A stretch of DNA of 64,000 nt from Geothermovivens sp964644845 (GCA_964644845.1 CAZXXS010000029.1:101038-165037); one strand, 5' to 3'. Counted from the stretch's first letter, positions 32,013 through 41,601 are shown. The notes: generated from the letters alone by a model not told the origin. A program made the numbers and translations.

Positions 32013-33746
32013 TCAGTACCCCACTGCCAATCCTGGTCCCCGTGGGTCCACGCCGCCCCAGAGCGCGCCGTCTGTACTGACCATGATGCTCTTGGCGCGA
32101 CCAATTTCTGAAAAACGGCGGAGCCTGTGCCCGAGCGCCACGAGACTCTGGCGCACGTCGATGGGGACCTCAGGCTCGTAGTAGAGCACGTCCGGCAGCC
32201 ACTGGTGATGAACACGCGGGGCGCTGATAGCGGCCTGAGCGTTCATCTCGAAATCGACCGCGTTGATGATCGCCTGCAGCACCGTGCTGATGATACGGGG
32301 GCCACCGGGAGATCCAATGACAAACCAGAGCGAGTCGTCTTGCTCTACGATCGTCGGTGTCATGCTCGAGAGCATTCGTTTGCCCGGTGCAATGGCATTG
32401 GCCTCCGATCCGACCAGTCCAAACATGTTGGGTACGCCCGGACGAGCGCTGAAATCGTCCATCTCATTGTTCATCAGGAAGCCAGTGCCGGGGACAACAA
32501 CGTGAGACCCAAACGTTCCGTTGATTGTTGTCGTAACGGAAACGGCCATCCGCTGCGCGTCGACCACTACGTAGTGCGTTGTTTCTCCCGCCTCAAAACG
32601 CCAAGGATCGCCGTGCCTCACCGAGGCGGACGACGAAGCTCGGTCAAGAGCAATGGTACGTCGAAGCGAGTCGGCGTAGGCCTTGCTCGTTAGGCCAGCA
32701 ACGGGCACACGCACGAAATCGGCATCCCCAAGAAATGCTGCCCGGTCCGCGAAGGCGCGGCGAAGCGCTTCCGCGATCAAGTGGTACGTCGTCGACGAGC
32801 CGGGCAGCCAGTGCCGCAGATCGAACCCTTCGAGGATGTTCAAGGCCTCGACAAGTACGATGCCACCGCTGCTGGGAGGTCCCATGCTGAGGATTCGGTG
32901 CCCGCGGTAGTAGCCGGTGACTGGCGGCCTTTCGATCGCTCTGTATTCCGCCAAATCCCGTTTTGTGATCAGGCCACCGTGTTCTGCGAACTCGGAGGCA
33001 ATTTTGTCCGCAATTTCCCCTGTGTAAAAAACCTCGGGTCCCTGGTCCGCAATCAGCTGGAGCGTGTGTGCGAGATCTTTTTGTACAAAAAGATCGCCCT
33101 CGCTGTAGGGCTCTGTTCCGTCTTTCAAAAAAATAGCTGCCGCGCCTGGAAAAAACCGGAAGCGGTCTGCGTGCTGGGCCAGTGTGCGTGCGGCCCAGTA
33201 GTCGAGTCGGTAACCCTTGCGTGCCAGTTCCACCGCTGGGGCGATCACTTTCTGCAGCGGCAGTGTGCCGTAGTGTTGAAGCGCGTAGCACAGACCGGCG
33301 ACACTGCCGGGTGTTCCCGACGCGAGGTAGCCGAAGGTGCTCTTCTGCGGCTGAAAGCGCCCCACACTGTCCAGGTACATGTCGCGTGTTGCTGCAAGGG
33401 GCGCTCGTTCACGGTAGTCGATCGTCGTCGCGCGGCCATCCGGGAAGCGAATGACCATGAAGCCGCCGCCGCCCAGATTTCCCGCCTCCGGGAGGGTGAC
33501 GGCAAGGGCAAACCCTGTGGCCACGGCCGCGTCGACGGCGTTTCCGCCTTCCTGTAGAATGCGTAAACCCACGCGGCTCGCCAAGTCGCTCGCGCTTACA
33601 ACCATGCCGTGCCGCGCACGCACGGGAGCCCTGTAAGCGGCGTGGAGCGCTTTTGTGTGCACAAGGATCGCCCATGTCACCGCCACAGCCGTAAGCAGGG
33701 CTAACCCCCGCTCCGTGCGTCGCTGCCAGACACGCAGGTCACGCAT
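32013..33746 (-). CDS. ggt: Gamma-glutamyltransferase (exported)
   Basis: I start at ATG 33744-33746, which has TGGAGG 9 nt upstream and overlaps the preceding stop in ATGCGTGA. The product is 577 residues with an N-terminal hydrophobic export signal (GLALLTAVAVTWAILV). Family signatures include GNAVDAAVATGFALAV, NLGGGGFMVIR, DYRERAP and the autocleavage/nucleophile site ETTHYVVVDAQ, where the first Thr is the N-terminal nucleophile of the small subunit. DPR and GGP motifs occur near the end. It hydrolyses or transfers gamma-glutamyl groups from glutathione and related compounds in the periplasm. Confidence 0.95.
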   Translation of the reverse strand: MRDLRVWQRRTERGLALLTAVAVTWAILVHTKALHAAYRAPVRARHGMVVSASDLASRVGLRILQEGGNAVDAAVATGFALAVTLPEAGNLGGGGFMVIRFPDGRATTIDYRERAPLAATRDMYLDSVGRFQPQKSTFGYLASGTPGSVAGLCYALQHYGTLPLQKVIAPAVELARKGYRLDYWAARTLAQHADRFRFFPGAAAIFLKDGTEPYSEGDLFVQKDLAHTLQLIADQGPEVFYTGEIADKIASEFAEHGGLITKRDLAEYRAIERPPVTGYYRGHRILSMGPPSSGGIVLVEALNILEGFDLRHWLPGSSTTYHLIAEALRRAFADRAAFLGDADFVRVPVAGLTSKAYADSLRRTIALDRASSSASVRHGDPWRFEAGETTHYVVVDAQRMAVSVTTTINGTFGSHVVVPGTGFLMNNEMDDFSARPGVPNMFGLVGSEANAIAPGKRMLSSMTPTIVEQDDSLWFVIGSPGGPRIISTVLQAIINAVDFEMNAQAAISAPRVHHQWLPDVLYYEPEVPIDVRQSLVALGHRLRRFSEIGRAKSIMVSTDGALWGGVDPRGPGLAVGY

Positions 33747-34236
33747 TCGGCCGTTCCTCCACGTCACGCGTGGGTGGCCAGTAAGTGCGAATGATCCCCG
33801 CGGACGCTGTGAAACCGAGGAAAATCAGAATCCCAATGGCAACAAAAGCCAAAGCGTGCTGCGTTTGACGCAGAGGAATTTCCTCGAGAAGCCCGGTGGT
33901 AGCCGTGTAGAACCAGTAACCGGCGTACACGATCAAACCGAGCACGATTCCAAGCATCACCTTGAGACTGTACGAGCCGGGCTTCGGTGGCTTGTACGCC
34001 ACCGGTGTGTACCAGTGTGCTAACAGACCACCAAGGAAACCGTAAATGGTCATCATTAGAAAGGGGTTCACGAAATAGAACGGGCTGAAACCGCTGATCC
34101 AAGTAACTACCAGCCCTGAAAGCACACCGACGGCGAGCATTGCCAGAAGCCTTTGAGTTCCCGAACGCTGGAAAACCAGTCTTGCCGTCACCGCCAGCGC
34201 CACGCCCATCAGTACCGACAGGAAAACGAGATCCAT
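33739..34236 (-). CDS. Four-helix integral membrane protein of unknown function
   Basis: From ATG 34234-34236 (with a GAGG site) the product is 165 residues with about four to five hydrophobic segments: VFLSVLMGVALAVTARLVF, LLAMLAVGVLSGLVVTWI, FLMMTIYGFLGGLLAHWY, MLGIVLGLIVYAGYWFY and ALAFVAIGILIFLGFTASAG. No catalytic motif is visible. I do not recognise the family securely. It overlaps the gamma-glutamyltransferase gene by 8 nt, so the two are co-translated, but the functional link is unknown. Confidence 0.75.
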   Translation of the reverse strand: MDLVFLSVLMGVALAVTARLVFQRSGTQRLLAMLAVGVLSGLVVTWISGFSPFYFVNPFLMMTIYGFLGGLLAHWYTPVAYKPPKPGSYSLKVMLGIVLGLIVYAGYWFYTATTGLLEEIPLRQTQHALAFVAIGILIFLGFTASAGIIRTYWPPTRDVEERPNA

Positions 34237-34536
34237 CCCTCGTCCTCGCTTAGAGGTGATTCTCTGTTCTCTTCTTTGAGCCCGTGATACCAAATGAATT
34301 CAGAAAAGAAACCTGCTTCAAAACCGAAGGCATCCATCCCGTTTGTGAACCGCAGTGGCAGACCTCAAAGGCAACCCGTACACCCTTCGGGTTCGTGCAA
34401 TGCGTGGCGGCCCTCCCACTGTGAGTCCACGTAACAAGCACAGGGTCGACGACGCCAGCCCTCTGTGGACACGGATCTGGCAAACGGGAGTGACTTCACG
34501 TCTTCGGTAACCTGGCTCAACCGCCGGTGGAACCAG
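34237..34536. other. Intergenic region, no gene seen
   Basis: About 300 nt between the polX stop and the membrane protein start. A 6-bp hairpin AACCCG/CGGGTT lies near 34376-34396 without a T-run. No promoter or coding frame stands out. Confidence 0.45.
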
Positions 34537-36261
34537 TCAGGCTTTGTGCGTCGACAGCCACGCTTCCAATTTGTCCGGCGAGAAACAGTTGATGATGTTC
34601 TCAGGACCGAGCCAGGCGCGGCGTGCTGTGCCCACGCCGAAACGCATCATCCAGAGATGCTCGGGATGGTGCGCGTCGGTGTTCACGGAAAGGAGGATGC
34701 CCATCTCGGCCGCCCGTCGCGCGTTTAGGTCCGAGAGATCCAGGCGATCGTAGTAGGCGTTGATTTCTAAGGCTGTGTTGGTTTTGGCGGCCACTTCAAG
34801 CACCTTCTCCAGGTCGATCTCGTAGCCCTCCCTTTTGGAGATGAGTCGACCGGTTGGGTGGCCGATGATGTCGACGTGCGGGTTCTCCATTGCCCGAACC
34901 AGGCGCTGGGTCACGTTCTGCTTGAATCCACTGTGGACGGATGCCACAACCACGTCGAGCTGAGCCAGGACGTCGTCTGGAAAGTCCAGACTCCCGTCCG
35001 CGAGGATATCCACTTCCACGCCAGCGTAGATGCGGAAACCGTCCAGCTTTTCGTTCAGGCGGCGGATTTCCTCGATTTCCGCCAGAAGTTCGTCGATTTC
35101 CTGACCACCGGCATACTTGGCCGAGCGTGAGTGGTCACAAATACCCAGGTACATGTAGCCCAGGTCGCGGGCCGCTGCCGCCATTTCCTCGATGGTTGCC
35201 GCCCCGTCGCTGTGCTTTGAATGAACGTGCAAGTCCCCACGGATGTCCGTGAGCTCAACAAGCCGTGGCAGCCTGTGCTCGGCGGCTGCTTCGATTTCGC
35301 CGCGGTCTTCGCGAAGCTCCGGGGGAATCCAGTCCATCCCCATCACATGGTAGATCTCTTCCTCGTCTTTGCCCCCAAGCCGCCTGTCCCGCTCGACGTC
35401 AAAAATACCGTACTCACTGATTTTGAGCCCGTGGCGTTTGGCGATGTCGCGCAGGTGGATGTTGTGAGCCTTCGAGCCCGTGAAGTACTGCAGGGCTGAG
35501 CCGTAACAGTCCGTTGGCACAACACGCAAATCCACCTGGACGCCACCCTGAACGATCACGCTGCCTTTGGTCTCACCGGCGGCAAGAACCCGGTCGACGA
35601 TCGGCAGTTTTGCAAATGTCTCGATGACCTCCGCCCCGTGCTCGCTTTCGCACAGAATGTCAATGTCGCCCACGGTCTCCCGCATCCGCCGAAGACTACC
35701 GGCAGGCGACATCCGGCCGATCCACTGGCCAGCCCGCTCGCGCAGCAGCTCCATTACTTCTTCCACGATGGGCAAAGCTACGCCCAGCGAAATGCGCTCC
35801 TGCGCAGTTTCGTAGAGTTCCAGCCCTTTCTTGATGTTCTCGACCTTCTTTGGCCCCATCCCGGGCAGAGAAGCCAGACTGCCATCCTCGATCACGCGTT
35901 TCAAATCGTCCAGACTGCGCACGCCAAGTTCTTTGTACGCCAGGGCAAGCGTCTTCGGGCCGAGGTTCTGGACTTTCAAGAGTTCGAGAAGCCCGGGTGG
36001 GACGTCCTTTGTGACCTCCTCGTACTTGGTCATTTTGCCAGTCGTGAGGAACTCCTCGATCTTCTCCCTCATCCCTTTGCCAATGCCCGGGATCTTGTCG
36101 AGGCGTCCCTCCCGCCAGACCTCTTCAATGTCCTCCTGGAGGTCACCGACAACGCGCGCAGCCTTGCGGTAGGCATTTACGCGAAAAGGCAGATCGCCCT
36201 TGAACTCCAGGACATCAGCGATCTGCTCGAACATCTCTGCGATCACTTTGTTCTTCGTCAC
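34537..36261 (-). CDS. polX: DNA polymerase/3'-5' exonuclease PolX (bacterial family X)
   Basis: From GTG 36259-36261 the product is 574 residues, the usual PolX length. Helix-hairpin-helix repeats occur at ~55-65 (IPGIGKGM) and ~132-140 (LPGMGPKK). The polymerase acidic triad is D199 and D201 in VGDIDIL plus D244 in VQVDLRV. From ~335 onward a PHP phosphoesterase domain starts DIRGDLHVHSKHSDG and continues with LGICDHS, AGVEVDIL, DVVVASVHSG, DIIGHPTG and NTDAHHP metal-binding motifs. It fills gaps and trims 3' ends in base-excision repair. The open frame extends 55 codons upstream but lacks family similarity; a TTGACA-N17-TATATT promoter sits beyond it. Confidence 0.95.
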   Translation of the reverse strand: MTKNKVIAEMFEQIADVLEFKGDLPFRVNAYRKAARVVGDLQEDIEEVWREGRLDKIPGIGKGMREKIEEFLTTGKMTKYEEVTKDVPPGLLELLKVQNLGPKTLALAYKELGVRSLDDLKRVIEDGSLASLPGMGPKKVENIKKGLELYETAQERISLGVALPIVEEVMELLRERAGQWIGRMSPAGSLRRMRETVGDIDILCESEHGAEVIETFAKLPIVDRVLAAGETKGSVIVQGGVQVDLRVVPTDCYGSALQYFTGSKAHNIHLRDIAKRHGLKISEYGIFDVERDRRLGGKDEEEIYHVMGMDWIPPELREDRGEIEAAAEHRLPRLVELTDIRGDLHVHSKHSDGAATIEEMAAAARDLGYMYLGICDHSRSAKYAGGQEIDELLAEIEEIRRLNEKLDGFRIYAGVEVDILADGSLDFPDDVLAQLDVVVASVHSGFKQNVTQRLVRAMENPHVDIIGHPTGRLISKREGYEIDLEKVLEVAAKTNTALEINAYYDRLDLSDLNARRAAEMGILLSVNTDAHHPEHLWMMRFGVGTARRAWLGPENIINCFSPDKLEAWLSTHKA

Positions 36262-36448
36262 CTTCAATCCCCGCGACTTGGCTTGTCCGGCACCGTTTCC
36301 TTCTCGATTGGCAGGGCGAATCTGGCGCCAGGAAAAAACTGAGCGCGGTTCCGTACGCGACAGGGCCCAAAGGGACAGAAAGGCCTGCCCGTCCGGGAAA
36401 CAACCCGGTGTGCAAAAAGCGTACACCCGGAAGCTTCAGGGGCGGGTG

Positions 36449-36477
36449 AATATATCCAATTCTGGCAGGAATGTCAA
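36449..36477 (-). promoter_or_regulatory. Near-consensus promoter of polX
   Basis: TTGACA (36472-36477) and TATATT (36449-36454) are 17 nt apart on the minus strand. The implied 5' leader is about 180 nt, long for this genome, with a GGTGT/ACACC hairpin near its start. Confidence 0.8.
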
Positions 36478-37254
36478 CAAACACTTCCGCCCAGGGATTG
36501 CCCTGTTTTCCCGTGCAAACCATTGGACACCTCACCTGCTTTGGCTGCAGTGGGCGATTTCGGGAGCAAAACCGGAGCCTGGGGGCGCTTCGCCGTTCAC
36601 CCGGGAGTGGAAATCTGCAGCTAATCCACGCGAAAGCTCGCTGAAGCCGTGTTTCGGGTCCCCCCGCTACAAGGACTTCGCCCCAAAAAAATGTCAAGAG
36701 TCGTTCCCAGACGCCCGAGGACTGCGGCCGGGGTGGTAACTTCAGCCCGGTTCGCGCTCCGCTGGAAACCAAAGGGCGGCCCTTGCCGAAAACAACGCAC
36801 TCAACTGATTTTGGCGCCCGGTGCCACTGTCTGAAAGCAGCCGGGCCAAACTGGGTTCCGTGTGAAAGCTGTCGAGCCCAGGAGCTTTTCCCTCGTGACC
36901 GCTCAAAACTTGTTTCGTGTGAACTGTGGAGCCCCAGGAGTCTTGTCTTGCTGCGCCGGATTTACCTGCGCCGATTCCGTTCAGACGGAGAACGCACCCC
37001 TTCGGGCCCGGTGCGCAGCAATCCCTCCAAAAGGGGACCATCGCCGCGTGAGTTGTCTTTCGCTGGAAGAGCCGCGACGCATCGTAGCGGCTTGTCGCCG
37101 GGTCTGTTTTTCCTTGAAATCGTGAAGGGGCGTTTCGGGCAGAGCTCAAGGCCTGGCGTCGGAGGGGCAGCGTGGAGAGCTGAACTTCGGAGCGTGCGGA
37201 TTGAAACATCCAGCGACCGGGGTCGAAGCGTCCGGTGCGATTAGTTCGCAGGCA
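36478..37254. other. Long intergenic region, no gene seen
   Basis: About 780 nt with no convincing coding frame. On the minus strand a second TTGACA (36692-36697) is followed by seven T residues but has only a poor -10 (CCTTGT or CTTGTA). Two imperfect direct repeats lie at 36856-36946. No terminator is visible for the M23 gene. Confidence 0.5.
36856..36946. repeat. Short imperfect direct repeat
   Basis: Two units about 58 nt apart share GTGTGAA-CTGT-GAGCCC-AGGAG (36856-36887 and 36914-36946). Purpose unknown. Confidence 0.5.
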
Positions 37255-39462
37255 TCACGGCGAGCCGACGCGTCCCGAGTCTGAGGCGGTCGAGTTTGAT
37301 GTGGCTGCCGCAGCTTGTTTAGCCACGGTCTTCTGGCGTCGTGGACGGACGACCTGGAATGTGGCCTCGTCCCAACTCTCGTTGTAGCAGCGGTCGTGAA
37401 CCCGCACCTCAAGCGTGTGCGCGCCCAGACTGAGCGGCTGATCCGGGTAGCAGCGGAGTGTACCGCGCTCCGGATCCCACTCAGCAACCAGCTTTTCGCC
37501 GTCGAGGAGAACTTCGAAATCGTCTTCCCCGCCGATGCCGCTCAGGCTGTCCGCAATCCTGACGCGAATCCGCGGTTGTCGACGGGTTGTTCGACTGCCC
37601 TGTCTGGGCCAGAGGATTTCCACAACCGGGGGAACGGTGTCAGGCACGACAGCAAAGGTGCCGAAACCCTTCACATCGGCTTCAACTTCGCCTCGACTGG
37701 AATCCAGGCGGTTACCCACGAAGGCCCAGCGGTCAGGAGCGCGGTAGTACCAGGCCAAGCGTTGCAGAGGGACCTGAAGCGGCGCGGACAGGCGGTAGCG
37801 CAAGGTAACACGGCGCCGTAGTGGCACATCCTCAGGTTCCAACCGCACGGGGGTTGAGAACGGCCAGGGTACTGGATTCACTGCCCAGTCTGTGTCCTCC
37901 TCAGCGCTTGCGAAAAAAGTTCGGTAACCTGATCCGGCTGGAAAAGTGATTTCAGCTGCTCCGGTCTGAACCTTGACACTCTTTTGCCCATCCGCGGTGA
38001 TCCGGTAGAGACGAACTCGGCTGGTTCTTTTCGCGCCGTCAACTTCGGCTGAGATTGTGGCCTCCACCCTGTCGCGATTGGGGTACGGCCAAACGGCAAC
38101 GGCCGTGGTGTCGTCCACCAGCCACGCTTGCAACAAGCTGGTCCGGCGCCCGCGAACTGCAATCGTCGGAACATGTACCAGCGGACGATCGGAAGTGACG
38201 ACAATCCGCGCGTAGGTTTCGTAGCGATCGAGCGAGAGGTGCAGGCGCGCGGTCAGATCCGGGGCGGCTTGCCGCGCGTCGCCAGGCCCGGCTGCCCCAC
38301 GAATACGATTCAGGCTGGCGATCTGCTGAGCGGGCGGTACAACCCTTAATTCAACACGGGCCTCTGCGCGGTTTCCCTCAAAGTCCTCGGCAACAATCCG
38401 TGCCTCGTGTGTGCCTGGCTCCAGGACGCGGGCTCCAGTCAGTCGATCAAGCCAACGCTCCAGGGCAGATACGGGTCGAACTGGGGCGCCAGCCCAGATC
38501 ACCCCGGATCCCGGCCCAAAATCGGCGTGAAAGGGCAGTGTGTTCTCCGGTGCGACGTAAAGCGCGTAGTAGATGTCGTGTGTTCGTACCCTGAGTCTGT
38601 AGTCGCGATCCAGATCTACGAGTCCAGTCTCGGCGTACGAGAAACGGTTGTAGCGGCAGGAGTAGACCAACTCTCCGTCCAGGTAGAGCCGCAGGGCGTA
38701 CACCGAGATCCGGTTGCGGACTGCATCCGTCCCGTCACTGGCCAGCACAGCCAGGTACACGGGACCCCAGATTTGGAGAGGCCGGTCCAGACCAACCTGA
38801 TGCCCCTGCACAGACGCGACCTTGCGTGTGACCGGTGCGGCGTCGCCGTCAACTCGCGCCCACGATGCCAAGGGTGTGACGGCAACCGCTTTGATTCGTG
38901 GCGCCTGGTGATCTACCACGCGGAATCCCCGCAAGAGGGGGTTGATCGGTCGGTTCCTGGAGTCCCGCAGTTCGAAATGCAGATGAGGGTAACCGACGCC
39001 CGTGTCGCCGGTGTAGGCGATCACCTGCCCTTTGCGCACGGGCATCTGGTTGCGCTTGAACACGAGAGTAACGCTGTAACGATGCTTTCTGCGCTGCACC
39101 CGCCTGACACGTGTCTCCAATGATGGCATGAAGCGTGAAAGGTGGGCATACACGGCAATTTCGCCCGTGTCGAGGACCTGGTAGACTACTTTCCCGTACC
39201 CAAACGGACTCACCCGAACCTTCCAGATGTACCCGTCCCGAACGGCGAAGACCTTGTACCCGGTTCTGCCCCAGGTTTTGATGTCGATGCCGGCGTGGAA
39301 GTGGCCAGGGCGGTACTCACCGAAGCTGGATGTGAGGGCCCGGCTGGCATCGGTAGGCCAGAGGTAGTTCGAGGAACGCTCGGCCGCGTAGACAAGGCGA
39401 AAGGATACCCCCACCAGAAGCAACAAAAAGAGGAAAAGGCGGCTGGGTGAGGTTGCTCTCAT
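37255..39462 (-). CDS. Secreted M23 (LytM-type) peptidase with long C-terminal extension
   Basis: The 735-residue product has a signal peptide (LFLFLLLLVGVSFRLVYAA). An M23 metallopeptidase domain lies at ~35-170: FHAGIDIKT provides the HxxxD zinc ligands and YPHLHFELRD the HxH motif. GYGKVVYQVLDTG and AYTGDTGVGYPHLH are typical of LytM folds. The remaining ~550 residues look like a series of Ig-like or beta-sandwich domains (e.g. WDPERGTLRCYPDQPLSLG near the end), suggesting surface or periplasmic exposure. It could cut peptidoglycan cross-links or act as a divisome activator like EnvC. Such long M23 proteins with beta domains occur in FCB-type bacteria. The start has no obvious ribosome binding site. 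Confidence 0.88.
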   Translation of the reverse strand: MRATSPSRLFLFLLLLVGVSFRLVYAAERSSNYLWPTDASRALTSSFGEYRPGHFHAGIDIKTWGRTGYKVFAVRDGYIWKVRVSPFGYGKVVYQVLDTGEIAVYAHLSRFMPSLETRVRRVQRRKHRYSVTLVFKRNQMPVRKGQVIAYTGDTGVGYPHLHFELRDSRNRPINPLLRGFRVVDHQAPRIKAVAVTPLASWARVDGDAAPVTRKVASVQGHQVGLDRPLQIWGPVYLAVLASDGTDAVRNRISVYALRLYLDGELVYSCRYNRFSYAETGLVDLDRDYRLRVRTHDIYYALYVAPENTLPFHADFGPGSGVIWAGAPVRPVSALERWLDRLTGARVLEPGTHEARIVAEDFEGNRAEARVELRVVPPAQQIASLNRIRGAAGPGDARQAAPDLTARLHLSLDRYETYARIVVTSDRPLVHVPTIAVRGRRTSLLQAWLVDDTTAVAVWPYPNRDRVEATISAEVDGAKRTSRVRLYRITADGQKSVKVQTGAAEITFPAGSGYRTFFASAEEDTDWAVNPVPWPFSTPVRLEPEDVPLRRRVTLRYRLSAPLQVPLQRLAWYYRAPDRWAFVGNRLDSSRGEVEADVKGFGTFAVVPDTVPPVVEILWPRQGSRTTRRQPRIRVRIADSLSGIGGEDDFEVLLDGEKLVAEWDPERGTLRCYPDQPLSLGAHTLEVRVHDRCYNESWDEATFQVVRPRRQKTVAKQAAAATSNSTASDSGRVGSP

Positions 39463-39513
39463 GAAACTTACGGTTCGCTTTGGTCCACTCTTTTTGGGAA
39501 TTCTCTACAGACT

Positions 39514-39541
39514 AAGGTAACCATTTGTGCGCAAAAATCAA
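39514..39541 (-). promoter_or_regulatory. Probable promoter of the M23 peptidase gene
   Basis: TTGATT (39536-39541) and TACCTT (39514-39519) are 16 nt apart on the minus strand, 52 nt before the ATG. The -10 box is moderate. Confidence 0.5.
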
Positions 39542-39685
39542 ACAAGGTGTCTGCCCGGGCACTCCCCATGCTCACGTGCGAACTCGCGGACACCGCAAAG
39601 CGGCTTGGCTCTCGCCGGCAAAGCCGTTTCCAGGCCAGAACAAGAGTCCAAGGATCGCTCTACGTTTTCGCCACAATCGCTGGCC

Positions 39686-39805
39686 AACTCAGGTGGGAGC
39701 TGGTTGAGCCCGGTTGGGTTTCGCCCCTCTTGGGCGGGGCCACACCTGAAACGGCCCGGGAATCCAATTTTCCGGGGGATCTGGAGACCGTCCGGAACGT
39801 CCAGC
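39686..39805. repeat. Intergenic repeat element, copy B
   Basis: This is the second copy of the element at 23171-23290, in the same orientation. The first hairpin is GCCCC/GGGGC here versus GAACC/GGTTC in copy A, with both sides of two base pairs changed together. It lies upstream of the M23 gene promoter. Confidence 0.7.
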
Positions 39806-40329
39806 TTTTCCGCTTAGCTCGCAGGAGCTTGGTTGACCGTGCGGGCAAGGTCAGGGGCGCAGACGCAGCTCAAGCCTGAGAGCAACCGTTACCTGCCCTC
39901 TCCGCTGGCATTTTGCGGGCAGTTCCTGGCTGTGTGCCCAGCGCACTTGAGACCAGCTGCCCCGGGGTTCGACCTCCCCAACGCGTCGAGCTGTTTTCGA
40001 CAGGCGCACGTGCCGGCGGCTCAGGGGTGGCCTCCCAGGTTCACTCGATCGGCTCAGCGCCCCGACACCGAAAGATGCGTAGAGGGCCCGGCGCGCCTTT
40101 CCAAACAGTTGCTACCTGTCCAAGTTGCGTGTTCTGCACCGCACGACCACGTTGCGGTTTCGTCCTCGCGCCAAACCAGGGTCCCGGGAGGCATCCGGTC
40201 GAGCCCGTAGCAGCGCGTTGTGGTCGCTTACCCACCTTTCGGGGCGCCTGACCGCACTGGAGGAAGTGCCCCGCGGCAACGAAACCCGAGACGAAAAGGA
40301 AGTAGTCAGCGTTCCACCCGGCGGGTGAT
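39806..40329. other. Intergenic region, no gene seen
   Basis: About 520 nt downstream of the glycosyltransferase gene. GC-rich sequence with open frames on both strands but no ribosome binding sites, family resemblance or terminator that I can support. Confidence 0.5.
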
Positions 40330-41601
40330 CTACCCACGAACCTGCAGCAAGCCATCCAGCAGACTTGCCAGTTGGCCCACCTGACGTCTTCGTTCAAAAG
40401 CCTGGACCCGCGTTGCGTCCCTGCTGGGTAGCTTTCCCTGTTTCCAGAGACGGTGAAGCTCCTGGAGCGAATCCAGCACACACTGGACATCTCTCGGGGT
40501 GCAGCGTCTTGTAGCCCCAGCTTCCCCCAAAAGAGCTGCGGTTTCGCCTTCTGGAACGGTCGCAAGGATGGGGCGGAGCGAAGCAAGGTACTCGAAAAGT
40601 TTGCCGGGAACGTAACTCGCGTGCACATCCTCTGCCACGGGCAGGTAGAGAACGTGACTTGCCAGAAGAGCGCGGATGGCTCCTCTGTGGCTGACGTAGC
40701 CGGCAAGCCTAACCAGTTTTTCGAGACCGAAGGACGCGATCGCACTTGGAAGGCGGCCGGTAAGATCGAGCCCGAGGAAGGCTACCTCAAGGTCTTTCTT
40801 AACCGATTTTGGGCACAGCCTGAGCGCCTCCAGCAAGGTGCCGGGCCAGCTCACATCCGTGATGGCACCCACAAAGGTTACCCGGAAGGAATTCCCACTG
40901 AGCTGCAAAACACGCCGTTCCTGGTTGAATTCACGCGCGTCGAAGCCGTTGTAGATCGTTGCCGTTTCCTTCCCACCCCCCTGTCGCGACAAATGATCCG
41001 TAAGTCCCCTGCTCACGGCAACAATCCTGTCGGCCTGTCGTACGGTCCACTTCTCGAGAGCGCAGTCGAGCGTGCGGTGCAGCGCCGTCGCACCCGGCTG
41101 AAATTCGCCTGCGCACCAGCGATCGCGAAAGTCCGCTACCCAGGGCACACCCGTGAGGCGTGCGATCAACCAGCCCGCAAGTTGCGCCGAGTGCGGCGGC
41201 GAAGTCACGAGAACAACCTGAGCGCGCAGGCTTCGCACGAGTTTGACTCCGCGCAACACCGCGAACGGTAGCCAACCGACCTTTGGATCGGGCAGGAAGA
41301 GCGAGGTTGTCAGGCGAGTCATCCGACCCTGACGGGCAGACTGAACGCGTGGCCCTGGTGACCGCCGGCAAAGCAAGGCCAAGAGGCGCTGTGGATCGAG
41401 CGACCCAGTCCGCTCGACGCGTGTCCGTGCCAGACTCCGGCTCAATTCGGGGTCTCTGGCGTAGTAGGCCACCTCCTTCACGGTCAGCAGCACAGGTTCC
41501 CAGCCGTACTCCGGCAGGTACTCGCAAAACTTTGCCACGCGCTGCGTCCCCCCCATGCCGAGCGGCGGTGCGTAGTACGCCAGAACCAAAACGCGTTTCA
41601 A
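40330..41601 (-). CDS. Glycosyltransferase, GT-B fold (GT4-like)
   Basis: The 423-residue protein starts VLVLAYYAPPLGMGGTQRVAKF, the N-terminal loop typical of GT4-like enzymes. It has an N-terminal acceptor domain with PWVADFRDRWC, and a C-terminal donor domain with VTFVGAIT and HASYVPGKLFEYLASLRPIL, including the Glu of the nucleotide-sugar site. It should add a sugar to a surface polysaccharide or glycolipid. It starts with TTG 41599-41601, preceded by GAGGGGG, and overlaps the upstream C5-epimerase-like gene by 4 nt. It forms an overlapping trio with that gene and a sugar-1-phosphate nucleotidylyltransferase gene. Confidence 0.9.
   Translation of the reverse strand: MKRVLVLAYYAPPLGMGGTQRVAKFCEYLPEYGWEPVLLTVKEVAYYARDPELSRSLARTRVERTGSLDPQRLLALLCRRSPGPRVQSARQGRMTRLTTSLFLPDPKVGWLPFAVLRGVKLVRSLRAQVVLVTSPPHSAQLAGWLIARLTGVPWVADFRDRWCAGEFQPGATALHRTLDCALEKWTVRQADRIVAVSRGLTDHLSRQGGGKETATIYNGFDAREFNQERRVLQLSGNSFRVTFVGAITDVSWPGTLLEALRLCPKSVKKDLEVAFLGLDLTGRLPSAIASFGLEKLVRLAGYVSHRGAIRALLASHVLYLPVAEDVHASYVPGKLFEYLASLRPILATVPEGETAALLGEAGATRRCTPRDVQCVLDSLQELHRLWKQGKLPSRDATRVQAFERRRQVGQLASLLDGLLQVRG

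Noticed and set aside
36262..36426. 55-codon N-terminal extension of polX
   Set aside because: PolX homology starts at VTKNKVIAEM; the extension crosses the implied leader and has no similarity or ribosome binding site.
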